Position numbers and translations under genes: made by a program
Origin: an uncultured Bacteroidota bacterium
GTDB taxonomy: Bacteria; Bacteroidota; Bacteroidia; Chitinophagales; Chitinophagaceae
Reading direction: 5' to 3'
DNA length: 32,382 nt
Assembly: GCA_903933995.1 (NCBI GenBank)
Contig: CAIZMD010000693.1
Coordinates: 1-32,382, forward strand
Notes under the pieces: generated by a model
The model's database searches: none
The model's input: the letters and a program-made list of their open reading frames with translations, nothing else
What the model was told of the DNA's origin: nothing
Shown here: in pieces, positions 1-9,661 of the stretch
Numbering within the stretch: position 1 is the stretch's first letter
Layout of the letters: each line of letters starts with the position of its first letter

Positions 1-176
1 ATAAAAGCTGCCGCTTTTTCAATAGCGGGACTAAAGGTTCTGCGACCCTGCATCTCATCAGAAGCAAGGGTGCGTTCAATACGTTCTACTTCTTTGGCAT
101 TGATAATTTCATCAATATTCTGCGCCTGTAAATAAGACACAGCAAATAGGCAAATAGCCAAACTAATTTTTTTCAT
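1..176 (-). CDS. Probable M28-family aminopeptidase/peptidase, N-terminal fragment (runs off window)
   Basis: Reverse strand translates to MKKISLAICLFAVSYLQAQNIDEIINAKEVERIERTLASDEMQGRRTFSPAIEKAAAFY: signal peptide plus the '(A/S)DEMQGRRTFSPAIEKAA' segment typical of secreted M28 peptidases. Only 58 residues are visible. Confidence 0.6.
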   Translation of the reverse strand, partial: MKKISLAICLFAVSYLQAQNIDEIINAKEVERIERTLASDEMQGRRTFSPAIEKAAAF

Positions 177-296
177 AGCAATTTTTTCAGTGTTCAATAT
201 AAAACAAAAAAATAGGCGCAACTAAATCACGCCTACCTAATATTTCTAAATGTCTAAACAGTTCCTTCCATTCTTCACTCTTCACTCTTCACTTAA

Positions 297-1028
297 TTAC
301 AGGCTCATCATTTCTTTAAATTTCACTGTCTGCCTCCTGCTCACTTCAATTTTCTCACCACCTTTTAGATCTACTAACAAACCACCATTAAAATAGGGTT
401 CAATTTTTTCAATCCAACGAAGGTTAATGATATGCTTTCTATTAGCACGGAAGAACATGCGTTCATCCAGTCTTTCTTCTAGCGCATTGAGTGATTTTAA
501 GATCAATGGTTTATTGGTACCAAAGAATACTTTGGCATAATTACCCACGCTTTCAAACAAACGAATCTCTCCTAGTTTTACAAACCAGCAACGCTCACCG
601 TCTTTTACAAATACTTGGTCAAACTCTGTTAAAGGACCACGATTCAAACCATTGAGACCAGCGTTTTCCTTGCTGATTTCCAAATGTAATTTTTGGATAG
701 CATCGGCCAAGCGCTTGGGTTCTACGGGTTTCAACAAATAGTCCAAAGCATTTACTTCAAAGGCTTTGATGGCGTATTCGTCATAAGCTGTAGTGAAAAT
801 GACACGGGGTGCTTTTTCCACTTCGGCCAACAAATCAAAACCGGTTTTACCAGGCATTTGAATGTCTAGAAAAATCAAATCCGGATTTAGGGTTTCAATT
901 TTTTCAATGCCGTCATCCACATTGGCGGCTTCTTCAATGACTTCAATGTCTGAGTGGTCTTGCAAGAGTTTTTTAAGCTCATTGCGGGCCAATCTTTCGT
1001 CGTCAATAATGATTGCTCTAATTGCCAT
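297..1028 (-). CDS. LytTR-family response regulator
   Basis: N-terminal receiver domain (IIIDDERLARNEL, DLIFLDIQMPGKTGFDLL, TTAYDEYAIKAFEVNALDYLLKP) and C-terminal LytTR DNA-binding domain (FRANRKHIINLRWIEKIEPYFNGGLLVDLKGGEKIEVSRRQTVKFKEMM). Confidence 0.95.
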   Translation of the reverse strand: MAIRAIIIDDERLARNELKKLLQDHSDIEVIEEAANVDDGIEKIETLNPDLIFLDIQMPGKTGFDLLAEVEKAPRVIFTTAYDEYAIKAFEVNALDYLLKPVEPKRLADAIQKLHLEISKENAGLNGLNRGPLTEFDQVFVKDGERCWFVKLGEIRLFESVGNYAKVFFGTNKPLILKSLNALEERLDERMFFRANRKHIINLRWIEKIEPYFNGGLLVDLKGGEKIEVSRRQTVKFKEMMSL

Positions 1029-1045
1029 AATGCTATAATCAAGGT

Positions 1046-2104
1046 TTAATAATGCAAATCTTTTACGGGCATTTTTACTATTGCTTCTACCATGCCACCA
1101 GCCGTATCCCGAATATCAAAACTAGCTTTTCCGCCAAATAATAATTTTAGTCTATTACGGGTACTATTTATTCCAAAACCATCGGCGGCAGCCTCTAAAT
1201 TGCCATTTAAGTGACCAGAATTCTGCACAATTAGTTCATGGTGGTTGTCTTTGAAATCAGAAATCACGCGCACTACCCCACCTTCTTTTTGTTGGCTTAT
1301 TCCGTGCTTGATGGCGTTCTCTACCAAGGTCTGCAACATCATAGGAGGCACGGGCTGACCCATGGTATCTTCATCAATATCGTACTCAATACGCAAACGG
1401 TCTTCAAAACGAATATGTTCCAAAGCCAAATAATCTTTGACAATCCCCAACTCTTTTTCAAAAGGAGCCAGCTCTAATTTCTCCGCCTGCATGCTGCTGC
1501 GCAAAATATTACTTAACTCTGTAATAGCTGTTCTAGCTCTGTCAGGGTTCTCGTCTACTAGGGCACGAATGCTATTAAGGGCATTAAAAATAAAATGAGG
1601 ATTAATATGACTCTTGATGGTCTTGAGTTCCAGCTCTTTGACCAAGGTTTCTAGTCTTACTTGTTGGATCTCATTTTTTCTACCCGCTTCAATATAATGC
1701 CAAACAAAATAGATAGAAGTCCAAACAAAAATCAAGGGAGAATCAAAAATCAGGTTACCCAGAAAACGCTTTTCAAAAGAGATTTTCTTAACAGGGTCAT
1801 AGAGTTTGAACCATTCTACCAAGGCAGAATTGGCCATATTATAGAGTACGCAAATGGTCAGGATTAATAAGGCCAACTGAAACCAGCGCTGTTTCTGTGT
1901 TGGAGGGCGCATGTTAAAGCGAATGATCAAGAGCCTAAGCAAATGGGTAAAGAACATGCCGGCAAAAACGCCAATGGCCAACCTAGAATAGAAGATATTG
2001 GTGTATTTCTGCTCAAAAACAAAGGCAAAAAACACCATGGCTAGGCTGTAAAACAACCAACCGCCTAACTGGCACCACCAATATGCAGATATTTTCCATC
2101 TCAT
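1046..2104 (-). CDS. LytS/YehU-type sensor histidine kinase (His_kinase domain plus HATPase)
   Basis: ORF 1046..2164. Internal Met at 2104 (MRWKISAYWWCQLGGW) is the more likely start. TM segments, then LKSHINPHFIFNALNSIRALV...LENAIKHGI...GFGINSTRNRL. Adjacent to the LytTR regulator. Confidence 0.92.
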   Translation of the reverse strand: MRWKISAYWWCQLGGWLFYSLAMVFFAFVFEQKYTNIFYSRLAIGVFAGMFFTHLLRLLIIRFNMRPPTQKQRWFQLALLILTICVLYNMANSALVEWFKLYDPVKKISFEKRFLGNLIFDSPLIFVWTSIYFVWHYIEAGRKNEIQQVRLETLVKELELKTIKSHINPHFIFNALNSIRALVDENPDRARTAITELSNILRSSMQAEKLELAPFEKELGIVKDYLALEHIRFEDRLRIEYDIDEDTMGQPVPPMMLQTLVENAIKHGISQQKEGGVVRVISDFKDNHHELIVQNSGHLNGNLEAAADGFGINSTRNRLKLLFGGKASFDIRDTAGGMVEAIVKMPVKDLHY

Positions 2105-2292
2105 GTTCCTGCAAAGATACCCCCTAAACCAAGCCCAGCTGCTCCATTTTGGGATTAAAGGCAAAATCGGTATCTGTTTGGCAGAAATTCCCCTTACCCG
2201 CGGCGAACTATCTGTTTCAAAGGGTGTTGTACTATTTTAATGGCAGCGTTTGCAAGCCGTAAATGCTTATTTTTACATCTAAATAAAGTCAC

Positions 2293-4227
2293 ATGGATAT
2301 AAAGGCCGGTCCACTTCTACAGCAAATTGACTGCCCCGACGACCTTAAAAAGCTCAGCAGGGAACAATTGCATCAAGTAAGCGACGAGCTGCGTCAGTAC
2401 ATCATTGACGTAGTGAGTGTTCACGGAGGTCATTTTGCAGCCAGTTTGGGTGTGGTAGAATTAAGCGTGGCCCTTCATTATGTGTACAATACCCCTTATG
2501 ACCAATTGGTTTGGGACGTAGGTCACCAGGCTTATGGACACAAGATCCTCACTGGCAGAAGGGACAATTTTGCCACAAACCGCAAATACAATGGTCTTAG
2601 CGGTTTCCCCAAAAGAAGCGAAAGTAAGTATGATACTTTTGGTGTAGGCCACTCTTCCACCAGCATTTCTGCCGCCTTGGGTATGTCCATGGCAGCCAAA
2701 TACAAAGGAGAAGACAGAAAGTCTATAGCGGTGATTGGAGACGGATCCATGACAGCGGGTATGGCTTTTGAAGCTATGAACCATGCGGGCGTGGCCGATA
2801 GTGACGTCTTGATTATCCTCAATGACAACTGTATGAGCATTGACCCCAATGTGGGAGCGCTTAAAGGTTATTTAACGGATATTACCACTTCACCTACTTA
2901 TAACAAAATGCGCGATGAGGTTTGGAACCTAATGGGCAAACTACCCGTGGGCAAAACCTTTAGCCGTGAAATGGCCAGCAAATTAGAAGCCAATATCAAA
3001 GGTGTAGTGTCTAAAAGCAGCAACCTGTTTGAAGCTTTGAACCTGCGTTATTTTGGACCCATTGATGGGCATAATATTACCAAGTTAGTAGATACACTAA
3101 AGGACCTGAAAAATATTCCCGGACCCAAACTATTGCATATTGTTACCGTAAAAGGAAAGGGATATGCACTAGCCGAGAAAGATCAAACCAAGTGGCATGC
3201 CCCAGGTTTGTTTGATAAGGTAACGGGAGAGATTGTAAAGAAACCAATTACTGCGCCACAACCACCCAAGTACCAAGACGTATTTGGACATACCTTATTA
3301 GAATTGGCAGAAATGAATGATGCCATCATGGGGGTTACACCTGCTATGCCTAGTGGCTGTTCCATGAAATTCATGATGGAAAAAATGCCACATCGTGCTT
3401 TTGACGTGGGCATTTGTGAGCAACACGCGGTTACTTTAAGTGCTGGCTTGGCTACACAAGGTATGCGTGTGTTCTGCAATATTTATTCTTCTTTTATGCA
3501 GCGCGCTTTTGACCAAGTGGTGCACGATGTAGCTATTCAAAAACTACCCGTAACCCTTTGTTTAGACCGTGCAGGATTAGTAGGAGAAGACGGACCCACC
3601 CACCATGGTTGTTATGATATTCCTTATATGCGTTGTATACCCAATATGGTGATCAGCGCACCCATGAATGAGCAGGAATTGCGCAACCTCATGTTCACGT
3701 CTCAATTGCAGGAAAACCAATACCCCTTTGTGATTCGTTATCCAAGAGGTGAAGGCGTGATGGTTGATTGGAAAACACCATTCCAAGCATTGACTATTGG
3801 TAAGGGACGCAAACTCAAAGACGGAGAAGGCGTTGCTATTTTGAGTTTTGGACACCCAGGTAATTTTGCCCAAGCAGCTATTCGTGAACTCAGAACCGAA
3901 GGCATTAATCCAGCACATTATGACTTACGTTTTGTAAAACCTATTGACGAGAATTTACTACACGAAGCCTTTAGCAAATACAGCAAAATTGTGACCGTTG
4001 AAGACGGAACTGTAGTTGGTGGATTTGGCTCTGCCGTATTGGAGTTTATGAACAAATATGGCTATAAAGCCGATGTAACTATTTTGGGTATTCCAGACCG
4101 TTTGGTAGAACACGGAAGCCCCAAAGAATTGTATCGCGAATGCGCTTATGATGCGCAAGGGATTGCTGCAGCTGTAAGAGAACTAATGAAAGAAAGCATC
4201 ACCGTTAGTACCACTATTGCGGGATAA
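2293..4227 (+). CDS. dxs: 1-deoxy-D-xylulose-5-phosphate synthase
   Basis: Thiamine-diphosphate transketolase-like motifs: DVGHQAYGHKILTGRRDNF, VIGDGSMTAGMAFEAMNHAG, FEALNLRYFGPIDGHN, FDVGICEQHAVTLSAGLA, DRAGLVGEDGPTHHGCYDIPYMRCIPNM. Confidence 0.98.
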   Translation: MDIKAGPLLQQIDCPDDLKKLSREQLHQVSDELRQYIIDVVSVHGGHFAASLGVVELSVALHYVYNTPYDQLVWDVGHQAYGHKILTGRRDNFATNRKYNGLSGFPKRSESKYDTFGVGHSSTSISAALGMSMAAKYKGEDRKSIAVIGDGSMTAGMAFEAMNHAGVADSDVLIILNDNCMSIDPNVGALKGYLTDITTSPTYNKMRDEVWNLMGKLPVGKTFSREMASKLEANIKGVVSKSSNLFEALNLRYFGPIDGHNITKLVDTLKDLKNIPGPKLLHIVTVKGKGYALAEKDQTKWHAPGLFDKVTGEIVKKPITAPQPPKYQDVFGHTLLELAEMNDAIMGVTPAMPSGCSMKFMMEKMPHRAFDVGICEQHAVTLSAGLATQGMRVFCNIYSSFMQRAFDQVVHDVAIQKLPVTLCLDRAGLVGEDGPTHHGCYDIPYMRCIPNMVISAPMNEQELRNLMFTSQLQENQYPFVIRYPRGEGVMVDWKTPFQALTIGKGRKLKDGEGVAILSFGHPGNFAQAAIRELRTEGINPAHYDLRFVKPIDENLLHEAFSKYSKIVTVEDGTVVGGFGSAVLEFMNKYGYKADVTILGIPDRLVEHGSPKELYRECAYDAQGIAAAVRELMKESITVSTTIAG

Positions 4228-4244
4228 GCTTAAGAACATAGTAA

Positions 4245-4278
4245 TAAAAAAGCACCAAGAGGTTTGGTGCTTTTTTTA
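4245..4278. terminator. Bidirectional rho-independent terminator between convergent dxs and scpA
   Basis: AAAAAAGCACCA-AGAGGTT-TGGTGCTTTTTTT: perfect 7-bp stem (AGCACCA/TGGTGCT) flanked by A-run and T-run. Confidence 0.9.
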
Positions 4279-4298
4279 TGTCTTGATGGAACTGCCTA

Positions 4299-5111
4299 TT
4301 AGTCCTCAAATCTACTAGCGCTGATTTCCTCTTCGGTTAAACCAGCATCGGCCAAGTCTGCTTCCCTGTTATCATTCCACTCCACTATAAAATTGTTTCT
4401 ACCCTCACCCACCATCATTTTCATGAATTTTTGTTGGGTCAATTCTAAGATGGATAGGAATAAGAAAATGGCGTGGATTTTGTCTTCGCAATCTTCAAAT
4501 ACTTTTTCAAATGCAACCGTTTTTTCCTTTTGTACAAAAGTGAGCATATAGTCACGGCTACCTTCCATGGTATGGTTGTAGCGCACCACCGTATGTACTG
4601 GTTTATTCTGTCTTTCTTGCACGCGAAGCATCACTTTCTCAAAAGCCTTCATCAGCTTAAAGAGCGTGATGTTCTGAATCTCGGTTCCTTCAGAAGCTTC
4701 TTCTCCAATCTCGGCAATTTCACGGTGAAGGTTACCCCGTTTTACCATGAGCATACGCACGGCTTCCATATCTGCCATTTGAGTAGCTGCTTCTTTAAAG
4801 CGCTTGTATTCCAGAATCTTATCTATCAATTCTTGCCTAGGGTCAATTTCATTACCGGTGGAATCTATTTCTTTTCTAGGCAACAAAAGTCTGGCCTTGA
4901 TGCGCATTAGTGTAGACACAAATAGAATGAACTCACTACTCAATTCAATATTGAGCTTTTCACCCTGGTGAATAAAGTCCAAGAAATCATTGATGATCTT
5001 GGTAATGGGAATATTATAAATATCCAACTCGTCCCTTTCAATAAAGAAGAGCAGAAGGTCAAAAGGACCTTCAAACTGGTCCAGTTTGATCTGATAATTC
5101 GCGGTAGCCAA
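4299..5111 (-). CDS. scpA: Segregation and condensation protein A (ScpA)
   Basis: YQIKLDQFEGPFDLLLFFIERDELDIYNIPITKIINDFLDFI... matches the ScpA/kleisin N-terminus. Confidence 0.95.
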   Translation of the reverse strand: MATANYQIKLDQFEGPFDLLLFFIERDELDIYNIPITKIINDFLDFIHQGEKLNIELSSEFILFVSTLMRIKARLLLPRKEIDSTGNEIDPRQELIDKILEYKRFKEAATQMADMEAVRMLMVKRGNLHREIAEIGEEASEGTEIQNITLFKLMKAFEKVMLRVQERQNKPVHTVVRYNHTMEGSRDYMLTFVQKEKTVAFEKVFEDCEDKIHAIFLFLSILELTQQKFMKMMVGEGRNNFIVEWNDNREADLADAGLTEEEISASRFED

Positions 5112-5136
5112 AGGAAAATGTTTAGATGCAAAGAAA

Positions 5137-5168
5137 CTAAAACAGCTGCAAAACAGCAGCTGTTTTAG
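5137..5168. terminator. Perfect 13-bp inverted repeat; candidate terminator of mscL, upstream of scpA
   Basis: CTAAAACAGCTGC-AAAACA-GCAGCTGTTTTAG. It lies between the mscL stop (5194) and scpA start (5111), both minus strand. T-richness downstream is modest. Confidence 0.6.
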
Positions 5169-5193
5169 GAATAGTTATCCACCAAATAGGGGC

Positions 5194-5628
5194 TTATTTT
5201 TTTAAAGCGTCCCTAATCTCAATCAATAATTGGTCTGTGCTGGAAGGTGCAGGAGGAGCCGCTGGTGCTTCTTCTTCCTTCTTCTTCAGTTTGTTAATGG
5301 CTTTGATAACCAAGAATACGGCAAAAGCCACAATGATAAAATCAATCAGGTTGGTTAGAAAGCTGCCGTATTTCACTGACACTTCTGCAATAGCTTTTTC
5401 AACTACTTTTCCAGCAGCGTCTTTTACTTCTGGGGTGGCGTCTTTGAGTATCAACTTCTTATCATTAAAGTCAACACCACCAGTCAACATCCCTACTACG
5501 GGCATGACCATACCATCTACAAAACTGCTGACAATTTTGCCAAAGCTGGCACCCATTACAAAGGCTACTGCTGTATCTACCAAGTTTCCCCTAACGGCAA
5601 ACTCTTTGAATTCCTTGATCATACCCAT
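5194..5628 (-). CDS. mscL: Large-conductance mechanosensitive channel
   Basis: MGMIKEFKEFAVRGNLVDTAVAFVMGASFGKIVSSFVDGMVMPVVGMLTGGVDF: canonical MscL N-terminus. The ORF track extends to 5688, but the internal Met at 5628 fits MscL length. Confidence 0.95.
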   Translation of the reverse strand: MGMIKEFKEFAVRGNLVDTAVAFVMGASFGKIVSSFVDGMVMPVVGMLTGGVDFNDKKLILKDATPEVKDAAGKVVEKAIAEVSVKYGSFLTNLIDFIIVAFAVFLVIKAINKLKKKEEEAPAAPPAPSSTDQLLIEIRDALKK

Positions 5629-5754
5629 AAAAACAATTTTTTGGTTTTGCTGAAAGTAAAAAAAATATCCACAAGAACCATATTCCACCCTTTTTTCGGA
5701 GCTTTTTTTCTCCCCAACTTGGGTTTAAAGCTAAAAACCCCAACTTTGCCACCC

Positions 5755-6627
5755 ATGCAAACCAAGGACAAACTGATTAACTGGGGCATATTTGCAGCAC
5801 TTTCCCTGATCTGGGGCAGCAGTTTTATGCTCATGAAATACGGGATGCATACTTTGAGTCCCTACCAAGTGGCCACCATCCGCATCTTAAGTGCGGGTTT
5901 AGTAATGACGCCTTTTGCCCTGGAAGCATTTAGAAAAATTCCCAAAGAGAAATTCTTATTGGTGATTCTTTCCGGTTTGATTGGCAGCTTTTTTCCTGCT
6001 TATTTGTTTTGCATTGCGGAACTAGAAATTGATTCTTCCTTGGCAGGAATCCTCAATGCCCTAACACCCTTATTCACCATTATTGTAGGCGTATCTTTTT
6101 TTCAATTGCAAGCCAGCCGTCTAAAAATCATTGGGGTCTTGGTGGGTTTTGTGGGTCTCTGTTTATTGTTTGCCGCTCAAAAGAAAGTAAGCTTTGAAAA
6201 TATCTCTTATGCCTCACTAGTTCTTTTAGCCACACTACTCTATGGCATCAATATCAATATGGTGGGTCGTCATTTAAAAGAGGCTGGCTCTTTAAATATC
6301 GCCAGCATGGCATTTGTATTCCTGATTATTCCTTGTTTAGTTATCCTATATTTTACCGGCTATTTTAACTTAGACCTTAGCTCTAAAGACGTATTGCTTT
6401 CAACTGGTGCATCCATGTTATTAGGACTCATGGGTACGGCCGTAGCCACCGTGATTTATTATATGTTGGCCAAAAGAGCGGGTAGTTTATTTGCTTCTAC
6501 TGTTACTTATGGGATTCCCTTTGTTGCGGTGTTCTGGGGATTGTTAGGAGGAGAAGAAATCAACCTCATTCAATGCGGATGCATGTGTATTATTTTATTG
6601 GGGGTTTGGTTGTCTAATAAAAAATAA
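5755..6627 (+). CDS. EamA/DMT-superfamily permease
   Basis: Start set at the internal ATG 5755 (MQTKDKLINWGIFAALSLIWGSSFMLMKYGMHTLSPYQVATIRILSAGLV). Roughly ten hydrophobic helices in two EamA repeats. Confidence 0.9.
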   Translation: MQTKDKLINWGIFAALSLIWGSSFMLMKYGMHTLSPYQVATIRILSAGLVMTPFALEAFRKIPKEKFLLVILSGLIGSFFPAYLFCIAELEIDSSLAGILNALTPLFTIIVGVSFFQLQASRLKIIGVLVGFVGLCLLFAAQKKVSFENISYASLVLLATLLYGININMVGRHLKEAGSLNIASMAFVFLIIPCLVILYFTGYFNLDLSSKDVLLSTGASMLLGLMGTAVATVIYYMLAKRAGSLFASTVTYGIPFVAVFWGLLGGEEINLIQCGCMCIILLGVWLSNKK

Positions 6628-6629
6628 AA

Positions 6630-6651
6630 GGAGGTGATAGAAATCACCTCC
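6630..6651 (-). terminator. Rho-independent terminator, PUL-side (minus strand)
   Basis: GGAGGTGAT-AGAA-ATCACCTCC stem. On the minus strand it is followed by TTTTATTTTTTATT. It lies just past the last PUL gene (stop 6714). Confidence 0.75.
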
Positions 6652-6713
6652 GAATTAAACGATTGCGAATCTGTTAAAATCGCTTGCTTGCCGAAAAGCA
6701 TTTAAAAAAGGTT

Positions 6714-9575
6714 CTAAAATAATATGGTGTTTTTTATATTATACCCATCTGCTTTTATATTATACTTGTTTGAACTTTCATTATATCCAACACGCACTAT
6801 TTTTTTCTCACCCGGTAAAAGCGTAAAATAACCATCACTAAAATAAGCGGGCAAAACAATCATCCCTTTGTCATCTATTAAATTTAACTTGATGCCTATT
6901 GCAGGAGTAGTAGTATTATTTTGTATTTCAAATACAGTTATCCCTTTTTGGTTACTAATTTGTTTTCCTACAAGTGTAACTTTTGATAGTTGATTGAAGG
7001 CTTCATAATTGATAGTTGTAGAATTTGTTTTCCAGTAATCATTTTCAGCTAGAACTTCTTTTTTATTGTTTTCAATTTCAAGTCTGGCTAAATAGACTGA
7101 GGGTAAATTTACTGTTGAAAGATCAGGAGTAAATGCTTCTACTTTTTGATTAGTGCCAATACTTACTTGTTGAACTTTAGTATAGAATGCTGTCCCTTCA
7201 AGGTCATACAATTTTAATATTACTTTCAGATTTTGATAGCTTTCAAGTGCGCTATTGATCACAATTACTTTCTGATCATGCAAATTCATTTGAACATGCA
7301 AGGGCTCACATGCTTTCTTTGAACCATAATAGGAACCATGGGTTTCAAAATCCCATGAATAAGTTTGCCAGATCATACTTGGCCATGCTGGATGTGTCAT
7401 CCACAATAAAACACCACTGGTATTATTCCATAGTTTACTGTTCCATGCCTCAAAAATGGCCCTATGGCTTTCATAATTAATCAATTGAACTTTTTTATTA
7501 AAATCATCCAGTCCAATTACTTTTCCATATAAACTATCAACCGCACTCAAGTATCCTTTTAGATTTTGATTAGAAACTTCAGAATGAAGATCATGATAGT
7601 TCCAAACATCATTGATTGGCCATTGATCTTCTTTTCTTATAAACTTCTGGATGGTACTAGCTGTTGGAATAGAAAAGGTTCCAATTTCGGTAGTAAATCC
7701 ATCAACGTTCTTAGTAAAATATTCAGCTGGATTATTGATATACCTCCAAGCCCCACTTTGTCTAAGATTCATTTCACGCGAATTTCCATTATAGTGCCTG
7801 GTGCCATCTTCTATTGCTAGGATCTCAGAAATTTTATATTCCATACTAACTGGCGCATATCCTTCATTCCGCGGACACCAGATTGCTATAGAGGCATGGT
7901 TACGAAATCTTTTTACAACTTCTGTTATATTATCAAGTGTGAGTTGATCATTGTTTGGTGGTACATTATATCCTTCTGTTGACATCCAGAAATCATTCCA
8001 TACTAACATTCCATATTCATCGGCTAGTTCATAAAACACTTCTTCCGTGCATTCTCCTGTCCAATTTCTTATCATATTGTAATTGGCTTCTTTGTGCAAA
8101 CGAAAAGCTGGTTCCAGCCTTTCTCTTTCAACCCTTTTCATTGCATCATCCATTCCCCAATTACCACCTTTACAAAAGATTTTCTGACTATTTACGTTAA
8201 CCACCAAATAGGGATTATTTGAATCTGGAATAGTTTCAAAATGTTTTTCATCAACTCCCGTATAGATACTTGGAATAGTAAATCCCCCTGCCACTTTTAC
8301 GCGATTAATATTATCGAAAAGTGGTTTACCCTGAATGGCATTTGTAGGCTGATAACTAATGCGCCATTCCTTTTTACTTGGCGCATTTACCATTAGTTCA
8401 TAAGAAAATTCACGAACACCAAATCGAATATTTTTTTCATCTGAAATGACATTGTTATTTTCGTCAACTGAAAGTTTCAAATCATATAAATTTTGGCTTC
8501 CATAACCATTTGGCCACCATAGTTTTGGGTGTTGAAGATGTAAGGAAGGGATATTATCAGGAGAGAGTTTCACTATTTTCTGTTCACCGGGCATTAAATT
8601 GATAGGCAAAGAAAAATTCAAAGAACCTATCTTACCCTGAACAGTGCATTTTTTAATGACTGATGAATGATTCGTAACCAAGGCTTTGATGATTAATTTT
8701 GCTGAACTAGTATCCGGAAGTGGCAAATCAGTAATTACTTGAGGGTCTTGAATAGTAATAGCCCCAGTAAAATGAAGGGATACGTTTTGCCAGATGCCAA
8801 TATTTCTATCTCTAATGCCAGGCATCCAATCCCATCCTTCTGAAGCAATAAAAGTTGGTCCATCTAATGCCAGACTACCTCCGTTGGGCCCAGCACCTGC
8901 AATGGCTGATTGCTCGTGTGGAATGCCGGGATTAGGGGGTGGAAGAATATGTACAGCAAGAATATTTTTTTCACTTTTATGCAAATATTTGCTGACATTA
9001 AAATTTCCCCTTGAAAACGCACCATTAATAGAGCCTATACAAGTTCCATTTAGCCATATATCTGCATTATAATTGATTCCATCAAATTGAAGCCAAGTAA
9101 GTTTATCAAATGATTCAATGGGGCTGGCAAAACTGATTCGATACCACCAATCCTTTCGGCATAAACTATCTGGAATAGAAAGATTATTCAAGCCCACATA
9201 TGGATCAGGATATACACCTTGCTGTACTAAGGTAGTTAGCACTGTTCCTGGAACAGTAGCGTTATACCAGTTTTTAGTTTGATAGTTTTGATTGAAAATA
9301 GATTGTGTATTAGCAATAACTGTATTGCCATCTGTCATTTCCCAACCATTTTTTAGAATATAATCGTTCTGCTTATTCTTATGCAAAAGGGTAACTGGAA
9401 TATGTTTTGTTTTCCTGATGGCTATTTCAGGTTTACTAATTCCTACAGGCAAGGTATTGTCTGGCTGTTTTTGTGTTAATCCAAAGTTGGGTTTGTATTG
9501 AGCGTGCACAATAATTGATGCTATCACTAAACAACTTGAAATGATGCATTTAAGTTTATTAGAATTATTTTTCAT
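6714..9575 (-). CDS. Glycoside hydrolase family 2 protein (beta-mannosidase / exo-beta-glucosaminidase-like layout), secreted
   Basis: Signal peptide, then sugar-binding domain (WYRISFASPIESFDKLTWLQFDGINYNADIWLNGTCIGSINGAF). TIM barrel with 'IRNWTGECTEEVFYELADEYGMLVWNDFW', candidate acid/base Glu in 'IAIWCPRNEG' and candidate nucleophile in 'GFTTEIGTFSIPT'. Confidence 0.9.
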   Translation of the reverse strand: MKNNSNKLKCIISSCLVIASIIVHAQYKPNFGLTQKQPDNTLPVGISKPEIAIRKTKHIPVTLLHKNKQNDYILKNGWEMTDGNTVIANTQSIFNQNYQTKNWYNATVPGTVLTTLVQQGVYPDPYVGLNNLSIPDSLCRKDWWYRISFASPIESFDKLTWLQFDGINYNADIWLNGTCIGSINGAFSRGNFNVSKYLHKSEKNILAVHILPPPNPGIPHEQSAIAGAGPNGGSLALDGPTFIASEGWDWMPGIRDRNIGIWQNVSLHFTGAITIQDPQVITDLPLPDTSSAKLIIKALVTNHSSVIKKCTVQGKIGSLNFSLPINLMPGEQKIVKLSPDNIPSLHLQHPKLWWPNGYGSQNLYDLKLSVDENNNVISDEKNIRFGVREFSYELMVNAPSKKEWRISYQPTNAIQGKPLFDNINRVKVAGGFTIPSIYTGVDEKHFETIPDSNNPYLVVNVNSQKIFCKGGNWGMDDAMKRVERERLEPAFRLHKEANYNMIRNWTGECTEEVFYELADEYGMLVWNDFWMSTEGYNVPPNNDQLTLDNITEVVKRFRNHASIAIWCPRNEGYAPVSMEYKISEILAIEDGTRHYNGNSREMNLRQSGAWRYINNPAEYFTKNVDGFTTEIGTFSIPTASTIQKFIRKEDQWPINDVWNYHDLHSEVSNQNLKGYLSAVDSLYGKVIGLDDFNKKVQLINYESHRAIFEAWNSKLWNNTSGVLLWMTHPAWPSMIWQTYSWDFETHGSYYGSKKACEPLHVQMNLHDQKVIVINSALESYQNLKVILKLYDLEGTAFYTKVQQVSIGTNQKVEAFTPDLSTVNLPSVYLARLEIENNKKEVLAENDYWKTNSTTINYEAFNQLSKVTLVGKQISNQKGITVFEIQNNTTTPAIGIKLNLIDDKGMIVLPAYFSDGYFTLLPGEKKIVRVGYNESSNKYNIKADGYNIKNTILF

Positions 9576-9661
9576 GAGAACAAGATTAAATAGTTTAACA
9601 GTTTGAATAAATTCAGTGCAACATTACAGTTCAGAAAATGGTATTATAAAAGCCATCAAAA

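Noticed and set aside
1238-1477. Plus-strand ORF of 79 aa and other short ORFs antisense to the kinase, dxs, GH2, SusC/SusD and FecR genes (e.g. 2461..2784, 3183..3479, 4473..4910, 5237..5653, 20835..21128, 31080..31313)
   Set aside because: They lie opposite strongly supported coding genes, lack recognisable domains, and look like shadow ORFs produced by codon bias.
297-2104. LytTR/LytS two-component pair as regulator of the PUL
   Set aside because: Separated from the PUL by dxs, scpA, mscL and eamA. The PUL has its own ECF/FecR/STN-SusC circuit, and there is no sequence evidence of linkage.
2228-2292. Possible Bacteroidetes-type promoter (TTTG ... TATTTTTA) upstream of dxs
   Set aside because: Only partial match to TTTG/TAnnTTTG, with shorter than expected spacing. 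Not strong enough to call without TSS data.
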